This document shows, one piece after another, positions 51,910-62,259 of a DNA stretch of 64,000 nucleotides. The notes below the pieces were generated by a model. That model was given only the letters and a program-made list of their open reading frames with translations. It was not told where the DNA came from and ran no database searches. Location: NCBI GenBank assembly GCA_026873275.1, contig JANTUC010000005.1, positions 2,418,001-2,482,000 on the forward strand. The letters are read 5' to 3'. How positions within the stretch are numbered: position 1 is the stretch's first letter; each line of letters starts with the position of its first letter. Source of the stretch: Pseudopithomyces maydicus. Lineage: Eukaryota > Ascomycota > Dothideomycetes > Pleosporales > Didymosphaeriaceae. The translations under genes were made by a program, and so were the position numbers.

Positions 51910-54900
51910 GAACGGGATGATCATTTTATAGACTAGATGTGTTCCAAAGCCTGAGATGGCGGCAACTCAACACACTATGTCGCTAGATATCTGGGTTGAG
52001 GGGGAATTGGGAAATAGGGCGTGAAAGGAAAGTCGTTCCTTGAAGGTAGTCCACGGACATGAGTTGATTTAGTAAATCCATAACGAATAAGTGAATGCCG
52101 ATATGATATCTCCGACTAAATGAGATGTTTCTTCATGTAATTACATCATTGCTTGTACGTAAAAGCTACAAATCTGTTGTTCCAGACCTATAAGGTTGCG
52201 TAGAGGTATTGGTTTCACACTCTGCCACCAGACAGTGTGTCGCATCATGATCGGCAATGCATGAGAAGCTTCCGACCGAATCCCACCTATACGCATATAT
52301 CTCTATTTTATACTCAACTCTTATACTATTCCCAATTTCTTTCCTCGAAAATAGTTCATATTGATCCGATTCTTATAACCAGCGGAGAGAAAGGAAGTGG
52401 TACGACCTTGAAAACATTGTTCCTATTCCAGCTACCTTTCACAAAGTTCTAGACGACAGCACGGCCTCTAGCAAGTTGAAACGAATTTATCATATCAAAG
52501 ATCTACAAAATTAGATTATGAAGAGGAGCCGAGTACTTATAGCGCAGCTTAGTGTACAAGAGTTACACGGCAGAGATCGTATCTCGGACTTACTCGGTTA
52601 GCTGCGTTTGAGGTGATGCTTACGAAGCATTTAGTACATATACGGGCTAGAAGGAAAACATGTTTTGGAGATAGTCTGTCTCATAGATAGCCCGTCGTGA
52701 CAAGTAGATGCTGTGATGATTCGTCCTTCGGTTAGTAGAAAATAATGAATGATCGTAGAATGTTGAAACTTTCATCACTCTTTCTACAACATGCCAAACT
52801 TCCAGATTCCCAAGGATTTCCTCAGAGTAACAAGTATTTTTATCTTGATACTCGTGTCCCCTGAAAGACATTTCAGGGTCTGTCTTGCTTTTTACACTAA
52901 ATGCACTACTAGAAAGCCCCACTAAAGATGTATGTTGATATAGTCCTATCTTCTTACAGACAAGGATAGAAACTTGGTATAGCTTATTATTTAGGCTATA
53001 TGATAGGGTAATATAACTAATTCGAAGTTCCCAGTGAGCGGCCATAGATGCGAAGAACTGGAATAGCAGGATGCAGTCATCACATTCTTTCAGAGCCTCT
53101 CAGTCAATTGAACTCACGATCGGATTATCAGTCGTATATTCACACGCATTATTGTTTATCTCTCCTTAGCTCTGGGTTCTATAGATTATGCAAATCCAAG
53201 TCTCTAAAGCTGAATGAAAACTGACTGAACCCACCATCCTGAAAAGGTAGATTACAGCGGGAAAGCACTCCCAGTGCCCATCATGAAATTTTTCTCCCCA
53301 CACAATGTGTCCTTTAAATCCACCTTTTTGGGATGCACTATTGCGCACCCAGTTACCAACGCTATCTCCGAGGCTACTTTAGCGAAGAGAAGCTTTGTCG
53401 CAGAGCGATTGGACCAGATAAGAGGACCGGGACCGGGGGAAGATATTGGTAGAAGCATGAGCTTGATGAAGAGATCCCCTGTGAACATGGTTTTTGATGT
53501 TACTTACGATAGAAGTATTTTACTCCTTGACCAATAATCATCTAGCAAAGTACTCATTGTTCTACTGTAATATGTCACAGTGGGCATGGGGATTAATGAG
53601 TCCCGCGAAGATGCATTCGGTACTGAAACTTTATATCCTAACTTGAGTGTTATTGGTTTTGCCTGAGCTTGGAATATTTCCAGAAAAGATCAAAACCGCA
53701 TGTATTGGGGGTGAATATGTATAATAATACTGCGCTTATTACGTACCTATTCGGCAAAAAAAAATGTTTACTTCTGTATCATATAATAGAAACTAGGAAA
53801 ACTGTGAGACACGTGACTGCAGCTGTGTTGAGTCAGTTTTCGTTGCGTTCACTCCGTCAGCTGATTTTATCAGTCATTTTTGGCTCAGTTGAGCTTGCTT
53901 CATCATTATCAATTCCTCCTTGATCTCTAGTCGTACCATTCTCTTTGAGAACAAAATTACTAGCTGAATCTAATTCTACGAAGAACTAAAAGGCATACAG
54001 GCCCCTTGAGTTGTACAACACAAGCATCGCGATCGCAACACCTATTTGGTCGTATTTGTGCGCTAACTCTACTGTAAAAGCTTGGTTAGGTACCCGGTTT
54101 GCCGAGGGCATACCCTTCTAACTATTAATGCGGAAGAAATGTTTGGCCATATTCGTAGTCCGCCCATGCCTCATATTTTACGTTCTGTGTGAGATTTCGA
54201 AGCTATCAAACAGCTATGAGCATGTATGCTGTATTTTTGAGTATCCTGCAAAATGATGTTCAGAAAGTACAAATTGTTTGACAAGTAGACCTAGTTAGAT
54301 TGCCTCGAAGCATATTTGTATTCATGAAATTCATCATAGTACGGTTCTAAGTTTATAGCCAGAGAAAACTAGAAAACAGAACCAAAGGATATGATTTTCG
54401 TGGTGTTTTATATTCTCATCTGGCGGCGGAGTCGAAAAGAGCTCCCTCCAACGTGGGCAGGCCTAGCTATTCGATCCTATCGCCACTCCCGCCTTGTTTT
54501 TCATGGTTGCCTTCGCAAATCTCCCAAGTTCTCGACGATCTACAGATCGCATTTTCTTATCATCATCAAAAAGCTCATATCTAACAATTTGAAGAATAAT
54601 AGCCCTTGTACTATTTAGCTCTATTGTTTATAATCACCCATGAGTATGCATGCCACCGTCACTGCCAAGGTTCTTATTTTGAGCATTGGCGAGAAACACG
54701 TAATCTAATCATATTCTTGTTTTCAGTCGGCAAAGTTGCTGTTTCGCGCTATTTTCCCCCTGTAATACAAACCAACAGCACCGCTATGGATATCTTGGGC
54801 AATTGGCTTGCAAGGGTCCTGGTCTAGTCCACAACCGCTTCTGAACGTATTGGCAGTGCTAGCGATTGTTCTTCGGCCGTAAGATAAGGCATAGACGAGC

Positions 54901-56002
54901 CAACCGCTTATCGCGATACAGTTGATTGATGCGCAAAGGCGCTTCTACAGATGTGAGGCCCTAGATCAACGAGGTTGCTATGGCAGATGATCCAATCGAT
55001 CACTATACCTCAGGTAAGATCTTTGGCGCCGATCAAGACAGGCCGTCGCGGGTATTTGGTAGTTCACATGATCTAGGGATATAGGATAAGCATGCGAGCA
55101 ATTGAGTATAGTGCTAGTGGTCGACCTGGCGCTGGAAGTCAGCGAATTCGAGCACCCCAGCGACCCTATTCTCTTGAGCAGCGGAGCTAGTTGCTTGAAC
55201 AGCGGAACTTTCAAGTTTCATTGGGGCATTGCGCTGATGGAGGTGGAACTGTTGTGTTTTGTTTAGTCTGCTTTAGCTCTTGGTCATACTACAACTGCAC
55301 GCTAAAGAGTTTTCAACAATGTTATAGTTATTACCAAGACGCTACTACTGTTCCCATGGGATCTATATTCAAGCTTTCTGGAATGAACTCTTGGTTTTTT
55401 TTTCATCGTCAATTTTCCATCGCGAAGCTCCCCAAACTACGACCCGACCCACTCTTCGACTTTCAACATGATCTTGAACTAGTGGATCAATATATTCCAG
55501 CAGAATCGACTTTTATCAATCGCTAAAATTGCCTCGTGCTTGACCTGGTTGTCGTAAACAGTCCATATCCACTAGTGTTCGAAACTTGGGGCGTAGCGAA
55601 GCCTCGAGCTGGAAAGTGCAATATTTCACTGGGGAAGAACAACAAATGACTTAACAGAAAACATCAATTGAGAAGTAAAAGGCTCACTTGATAGAATCTA
55701 TATATCTATTACAGTAAAAAAGCAGGTTGTAAAACGGCTGCCGTTAGAAGATATACATGCTCAGCGGATAGGAACCAAAAATTATGACAAACGCCGCTGA
55801 TCATGCACAAAATATCGCTACAATACTATCAATGATACAAAGCCAAATAAAGCTCCCCCTATCCTTCTTCAATTCCTCTGGGTGGGTAGCCAATACGAAA
55901 ACGCTCCACAACGCTCTGTCCATGTCGCGTCAGGGTTGGTTTACTGACGGAGTGTCTCTGTGAGAGGTGCTTTTAACAGAGAATTCTTGCCCTCTGGAAG
56001 CA
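51910..56002. other. Gene-poor interval between the two RiPP modules
   Basis: 4.1 kb without a convincing gene. Composition is not RIP-like. An 84-residue frame at 53283-53537 has two KR sites and is treated separately. Other short ORFs look random. It may contain decayed cluster genes. Confidence 0.4.
53283..53537 (+). CDS. Small KR-containing ORF, doubtful
   Basis: 84 residues from ATG (MKFFSPHNVSFKS...). A weakly hydrophobic start, then 'ATLAKR' and 'SLMKR' sites. It could be a small or degenerate secreted precursor given its position, but there is no repeat and the signal peptide is poor. It may be a chance ORF. Confidence 0.2.
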   Translation: MKFFSPHNVSFKSTFLGCTIAHPVTNAISEATLAKRSFVAERLDQIRGPGPGEDIGRSMSLMKRSPVNMVFDVTYDRSILLLDQ

Positions 56003-56461
56003 CTATTTCTCATCGCTGGCCGGGACATCGTTGGTGTACCGTACAGGAAAGAGCGGGTCCGAAGCAATGTCCTTCCTGTAACGGACTGGAAATAGCCCAT
56101 CCTCACGCTTCTGGGGATCTTCAACGAGATCCTTCCTGTATCTGGTAGGAAAGAGATTCTGTGGGCTTGCGCGCTTCTCAGTCTCGCTGTTGACATCGGT
56201 GCTGTATTTCACGGGGAACAGCGGTTCCTCTGCCTCGCGCTTCTGAGGATCGCTGATAAGGTCCTTCTTGTATGAAACGGCGAAGAGACCATTCGTATGT
56301 GACTGCGGTTCACGGGCAGCAATTTCAACGACGGCTTCGGCTGGTAGAATGTTAGCACTCATGTCTGTAACTAAGAGCGAGTTTGAGGACTAACCAGGAA
56401 CAGCCAATGGCAAAGCCAGGGCGGCGGGAAGCAACGCAAAGATGATAGCACAGGACTTCAT
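56003..56461 (-). CDS. Secreted repeat RiPP precursor 2, five LF(P/A)xxY cores
   Basis: Exons 56461-56395 and 56340-56003 give 134 residues; a 54-bp intron (donor GTTAGT, branch CTAACA, acceptor CAG) splits the signal-peptide region. The signal peptide is MKSCAIIFALLPAALALP. Five units follow with cores LFAVSY, LFPVKY, LFPTRY, LFPVRY and LFPVRY, mostly followed by xxD. KR (Kex2-type) closes the first three; units 4 and 5 are separated only by 'RKDIASDP', with no dibasic KR, and the frame ends DEK. Unlike precursor 1, each core has a Tyr, the usual residue modified by UstYa enzymes. It is divergent from the UstYa gene at 57400. Product unknown. Confidence 0.85.
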
Positions 56462-57399
56462 TGTGTAACTTGAGAGAGAAGCTTGGACAGTATTTGCAGG
56501 TCGTATTGAGATATTTGGAGTTGACTGAGTTTTGGAACTCTTTTAAAACGTCCGATACTGCAATAGGTTCTGAAACGGGCAATGATTGGCCCCTTGTTGT
56601 TGTAGGTGGTGCAATGCACTTCGGCAAGGCCTTGACTGGGTTCTTGTATGCAGGGCGTATGGGTCCGATCAAGTGGGTCTATGCAGAGCAATGACTGACG
56701 TGAGGTTGCTGGGACAAGGTGCGGAAAGCTGATGAGGATGTCGAAAAGGAGTGGGCGATGTCAAGCTTTATGGTACGGGCTCCAAGAATGCAAATAAGTC
56801 TATCGCCCCAGTAGTCAATCTTGGAATATGCCTTGATACTCTATCACCTTCAGGGCTTGGTCGGCGATACTAATCCGGTAAGTGATGGCTTTTGGAGGCG
56901 CCCCACTTCTACAAGGTTGGGTACTCCGCACTGCAGCGGTCAATATTGAACCAACAGATGGTCTGGATCTGAAGGTCCGATACCATGCTTGGCTGTTTGG
57001 GATATTTCGGATGTCAGGGTAATCGGTGACCGGATCGCGGTACTCAGCATCCAGGTATCAGCACATGAAGGCGGCAATTTCCTTCCGCGATGAGGCGCAC
57101 CTTACTCACACATGTAAACGCCATGAATGTGTTGCGGACGCCGCCAGGCTGAGCTGAAAGTCTAAGCCTTAGCGCAATGGCGCACCACGCTGATTATATG
57201 ATCAATCTGGCCACACGAACGCAGGGCAAAAGGGTCTTGCAGGATTGATCCAAAATTGCGTGAGCCCTAACCGAAAGCTAGAGCTGGGGCCGATCTGCAA
57301 ACGGTCGGTTGTGGCTTGTGCATCGACCGGATGGAAGGATCATGTTTTATTCCACCTCTCTGGGACTTCAACTTATGCAATAAACCGCGAACTTCTAAC
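56462..57399. promoter_or_regulatory. Divergent promoter region of precursor 2 and UstYa 2
   Basis: 938 bp. TTTTAAAA at 56541-56548 may be the TATA element for precursor 2. AGGCGCCCCAC at 56896-56906 is shared with the module 1 promoter region. No gene is seen. Confidence 0.45.
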
Positions 57400-58341
57400 A
57401 TGGCGAAATACACTCCCGTACCGGCTGATGAAGACGATATTGTTAAATCTCCGTCATCGATCGATCTGGCTGCAGTACCGGGGAGCATCTCGCGTTCGGC
57501 GATGGTACGTCCAAGCTTCGCGGCGAAGTGGTGGCCTTGGTTTCTCCATTTGTGTATTTTCGCATTATCTGTTTCAGCGGGATTGCTTTTACGGTCGGGA
57601 AGCAGTTGCTACTCCACGAGAGGTAAATGTTCAGTCTCAAAAGCCGAGATTCACCATTGACTTTCTTGATAGACGAACTGTTAGGGGACCATCCATGGGA
57701 TCAAACAGTTAGATTTGACGGATCCCTCACTCGCGGTTCCTCCCGTTTCAAAGGTCCACCATCAAAAGAGGTTGATCAACTGTGGGAAGAGCTTGTACCT
57801 CGTAAGTAGAGAGTGTCATTTCTGAGAGAGGGGCTAAGTTGTGCTTGACACAGAACGGATGGTGATCATATCGGAAGACATTTTTCGAACCATCAACACT
57901 TCCAGGTACTCAGTAAAAGCCCCATCCAGCCTAGGCCAGGGTCGACTCGCGGCGTTTGAAGGGTTTCATTACATTCATTGCCTGCATAATCTGTGGAAGA
58001 CCCACTACCCGGAATATTATACCGAAGAAGCCAGATTCGCTAAAGAGAATCCCGAGGAGTGGTTGGAGCATGTTGATCACTGTGTAGACATGCTCCGACA
58101 AAAGCTAATGTGTGATGCTGACCCAGGGCTCATCACCTATAGCTGGCTGAAAAACCACCATAATCCACACCCTAACTTCAACGTTGAACACAAGTGTCGC
58201 AGCTACGACAGGCTCCTGGGGGCCTCATCGAAGTACGGTGTGGACTTGGATACTTTTCCGGAAGGGGGTATCAGGCGACCGGCTGGTGAGAAAGTGGTGG
58301 ACTTCGTAGAACCTCCGTTTGATCCGTTAGCTGAAGAATGA
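57400..58341 (+). CDS. UstYa-family (DUF3328) oxidase 2 of the RiPP locus
   Basis: Exons 57400-57622, 57673-57801 and 57854-58341 give 279 residues. One membrane segment at ~44-65 ('WWPWFLHLCIFALSVSAGLLL'). HxxHC motifs at His156-Cys160 (HYIHC, 'LHNLWKTHY' follows) and His190-Cys194 (HVDHC, 'VDMLRQKLMCDAD' follows). Exon 1 is 223 nt in phase 1, the same as in the other copy; this supports common origin although the proteins are quite different. It lies beside precursor 2 and probably oxidises its Tyr-containing cores. The precursor-to-enzyme pairing is inferred from divergent orientation. Confidence 0.9.
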
Positions 58342-59224
58342 GAATAGCATGCATCGCATTGTTTGCCAAAACGATAACATGCATCGCACACGATTCCCAT
58401 TTAGAAAATGTCAAGCCACGTTAGCTGATGAAGTCCTCCAAACTGTCTTTCCCATAGCCACGTGAAGCGCGCGAAAAATTAGCCGCGCTTGGTAGCAACA
58501 ACTCGCGGCAGTGTTGGTGTTGGCTGCATTGGTCGAATGGCAGCTCGTGTATCGCGCGTAGGATTCACTAACTGCCGGCTCCTGTCGGTCGTATTATGGA
58601 TAACTTGATGACGTACTCCCAAGTGCCGCGTACCTATTTTTGCCTACTTTTAGAAAACACGAGTGATGCTCTTGTTTTACGACAAGTTTTCTGAGATGAG
58701 AGGGAGACATCTGGTACAAGTCGGCCGCCGACTTTTAGACTCACGCTTGTTGTCGTTCACCGACGCGCGTGGTTGGTTGCCGGTTGCTAAACTGTAACTA
58801 GTTAGAGTTTCCTTACGCTATCACTCGCTTGTTTGTTGATCCCCGAAGGGCTTACATGATGGACGAATCATCAATTCTGCAACTTCACACCATGCAGGGC
58901 CTCCAAGCGAAGGAATATCCTGGTCGCCTCCACGTTCTACGATACGGCGCCGCTGCTAGCCACCAACACTCAAACGTAAGCGATCGAGATCCTGTCAACG
59001 CAAGCTTGGAGCCGGACTGGCGCGATTACCAGCGAAAACCAGCCTCAGCTGCCACTCCAACATGGGACGGCATATTTCGGTTTCCATACGCATCCTCCAA
59101 GTAGGCGAGACCTCTCCACACTGTTGGCTCCACCTTTCATCTGTTGGACGTCGCCGCCATTGAATGCCATCCCAGGTGTTTGGTTTCCCATGCTGATCAC
59201 TCCAACTGTCACACTTCGTCAAAA
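58342..59224. other. Intergenic region
   Basis: An ORF at 58829-59104 has no recognisable content and its frame does not join the gene downstream. Nothing else. Confidence 0.45.
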
Positions 59225-60395
59225 ATGCACATTTTCCAGCTCCACGAGGTTATTGTAAGTTGGTGGTTATTGTGCGACTCGGAATTGTATATTCGGGGGC
59301 TGATTGTATTCGTATAGGCAACTGCATGGTCGCTGACCGTACTTGCACTCTTGGTCACTCTTGGCCGCTTCGCTATTCACTGGCATCGTCGGCAGCGAAT
59401 AGCATTAGATGATTCATTCAATGGACTGGCCATGGTCTTTCTGCTGGCCTACACTGGCACTTACCAAGTCTATGGCCCGTCCGAATACACGAAGCAACTG
59501 TATGAGATGGGTTTAATCAGGAAAGACGAAGTCATCGAAAGCGACGAGAGGAGAAACGCAAAATACAACGCAGCAAACACTTTATTATTTTGGTGTGTGA
59601 TATATTCTGCCAAGGCGAGCTTCCTGGCTTTATACTGGCACATATTCTCCTTTTCAACCAAATTCCGGATCGCATGGTCAGTCGCGACCGCGTACATGGT
59701 GGCTAGTTTTGCGGTCACTTTTATGTGGTCATTTTTCCTGTGCGGCGACCCAAAATATTTTCCCGACGCTCAACGTAGGTATTTCAATGACCCGTGTGTG
59801 AATGACGACTGATCTGTCTATAGCCCAATGTCACGAAAACGCCCCGGGTAGAGTTTTGCCCATGCTAGTTGGGTGGTGCACGTTAGATCTCATAGGCGAT
59901 GTTCTCTGTCAGTGCATTCCTCCAGTGACATGTTTCTTTAACTAATTTTTATCAGTGGCTGTACTGCCGTTGGCGATGCTGAAACCATTGCTCATGCGGA
60001 CAGCGCAGAAGCTCGAGCTAGCCATCATATTTTCCCTTGTTGCTGTCAATGTGGTCATGACACTCCTTCGCACTGTCTACAGTGTCGATGTGCAGCTTGC
60101 AAAGTTCCCTGACCAGAACATATTGTGGTGTTTTTTGCAGCCCACGGCGGCTGTCATCGTCTGCGCAATGCCATGTTACCGCGGAATATTGACGCGGAAG
60201 AGGCCCAACTCATTGCACCACGGCCCTGTGGACACGAGCGAAAGTGAATTCGCCGATATCTGGCAAAGATACCTAACCAGCATTGGAGAAAGCAAAGACG
60301 GAAGTACTATCGATAGAGAGAAGGATCTTGAAGCCGGTATGTTTACCGGATCTTCGGGAACACAAACACGGATATCGGAGATATCAAGAGTCTGA
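59225..60395 (+). CDS. Fungal rhodopsin-like integral membrane protein
   Basis: Exons 59225-59254, 59318-59774, 59824-59907 and 59956-60395 give 336 residues. The first exon encodes only ten residues (MHIFQLHEVI) and is assigned because GTAAGT follows and the frame continues into the first membrane segment ('ATAWSLTVLALLVTLGRFAI'). Six to seven hydrophobic segments. Typical family features are 'RQRIALDDSF', 'AKASFLALYWHIF', a Cys-rich loop ('CGDPKYF', 'PQCHEN') and 'LLAVLPLAMLKPLLMRTAQKLELAIIF'. This fungal family (rhodopsin/SAT4-like) is common near secondary-metabolite genes; its function is largely unknown. Tail is charged and cytosolic. Confidence 0.82.
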
Positions 60396-61407
60396 ATCGG
60401 GATTTCAATAAAGTATTACGACGTAATGAGTACCACGAATTTAATGAATGCCATGAACCCCATTCGCATACCGATCTGCACGGATCAACCTTGTAACGTC
60501 CAACTATGCAGGACCAATCCGGTCATATGGAAGTTGCTGTGTATCGAACCCAAAGATCAGGTTTGGCATATGCACATCATGCTGCTCGAGGGTGGCTCAA
60601 GAGAATTGAATCGGAGTGTCAGTCGTAAATTTGATCTCCGACCACGTGGAACGCACATGCGTTGACCCCCGATGCCTAGCGCAAATTTGGGTTAGCGCAA
60701 TCTAGCTATGCTAGTGTGCACTTCGGTCTGGAAAGCGCTCGACCATGCCCAGTTATATGATCAGCAATTATATAGAGATAGAGTCTAGATCTATAGAGAT
60801 CTGCAAAGTCGGTAATCTGATTATCTCATCCATTGTCCCCACACCAACATGGTGCATGAACCCTTGCCTGGCGTCTACAAGTAGTTTTGTTGACCCAGCC
60901 CCTCACTATGTGCATTTAGGCCACCGGTCCGGAACAATCGCCCAACATGATACACTCCATAGGCATGCTCCTATATCATACGGTTTTACCAATCGCTTGG
61001 TAATAGTGAACATGAATTGGTTCTGCTTTTCAGAATTGGACAATCAGCAAAAGTGTACACATATATATATGAAACAAGTAATGATATGTAACGATTAAAG
61101 GACGTTTACATGTATAAATTCAACAGTTCACTCTCAGAAACCTTTTTTTCTACTTCAAGGCTACCTAGTTTTGCTGTGCCCTTACACCTATCGCAAGACC
61201 CGTACTTTAATTCCTAATTCCACAAAATATCGGAGTTTCTACAGAGACAGTCAGGAGTCTAAGACACTGTCATATCAGGCTTGCTTATCAACCAACATCA
61301 GTCAGTCATTGTAAGTTCCAGCACCACAAGCTAGATCTCCACATCTTTCGCCCAGCTAACATAGGCTGTCTAAGGAACTTCCCAAAACCTCGCTATAGCA
61401 TCCGACC
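60396..61407. other. Intergenic region
   Basis: No gene or repeat recognised. The last ~100 bases are C/T-rich leader-like sequence for the small secreted protein. Confidence 0.45.
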
Positions 61408-61644
61408 ATGCATCCTGCTCTTCTCGCCGCCATCACCTTTTTCAGCGTCACCGTGACAGCATTCGGTGTGGCGCCGCTCGCCATCATCGGTCCGCATGAT
61501 ACATTCGACAACTGCGCAGTATTCGGTTCGGATTGCGCTACCCACAACAACATCTTCTGCGACGAGGAGACCAAAAGTTTCGCCACGTGCCATCACTGGG
61601 GCGACGGTAACTGCTGGATCAAGCCTACAGAGGTGTCGTGCTGA
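61408..61644 (+). CDS. Small secreted six-cysteine protein, effector-like
   Basis: 78 residues, single exon. A signal peptide of ~19 residues (MHPALLAAITFFSVTVTAFG) is followed by a short mature part with cysteines at 36, 43, 51, 61, 69 and 78, the last residue. Spacing (C-x6-C-x7-C-x9-C-x7-C-x8-C) suggests three disulfides. Such small secreted cysteine-rich proteins act as effectors or antimicrobial peptides in many plant-associated ascomycetes. There is no recognised family. It is in the RiPP neighbourhood but has no dibasic sites or repeats. The role is inferred from size, signal and cysteines only. Confidence 0.7.
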   Translation: MHPALLAAITFFSVTVTAFGVAPLAIIGPHDTFDNCAVFGSDCATHNNIFCDEETKSFATCHHWGDGNCWIKPTEVSC

Positions 61645-62259
61645 GGGGTGGTTACTTCCGGGGCAAGACGAGTTTGTGTCAGGAAGTGGAATTTCAATGC
61701 CCTCAAGAGCAAGACAGAACATGAACTAAAATATGTCATGACGTCTCGAATCGATGAATCGATTCCATTTCTCTGGCAGGTTTCTGCCGTGATAGTCCTT
61801 TTGCATTTGATGTGCTATTCTTGGCGGAACGGACATGACTGGTGTGCATTGTAAACCCCACTTGAAAGTATTTGCATCATAAACCTTCAGTCGCTTCAAT
61901 ACGCACCCATTTCCATTCGGATTATGCCCTCATTATCACATGAGCTTTACTACCATACATTATTCCACTAACGTTCACAACCGCGTCCCAATTTACTGCA
62001 CCCCTAATACACCGATCCAAATCCCAAGCCCCTTCTTTATTAAAACTTTTAATTGTGATAAGCTACGCAAATCACCATCATCGAACAATACGTATATTGC
62101 AGGACGAACAGAATATTAATGAAGCTTACAACAATGGAATCACTTTGTTCACAAGTAAGATCTCAATATCCTCAAAAACCAGAGTAACTTCACGCCCCAA
62201 AAACGCAACCAGACAACGTCCTCCCCGTCCCCTCCCCTCCCCTTCTCCCCCTTCCCCCT
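61645..62259. other. Intergenic region between convergent genes
   Basis: 3' flanks of the small secreted protein and the fusion oxygenase. A C-rich tract near 62220-62262. No gene is seen. Confidence 0.5.

Noticed and set aside
58829..59104. 91-residue ORF as first exon of the rhodopsin-like gene
   Set aside because: A short exon at 59225-59254 with a GTAAGT donor continues in frame into the first membrane segment, whereas this ORF does not join it.
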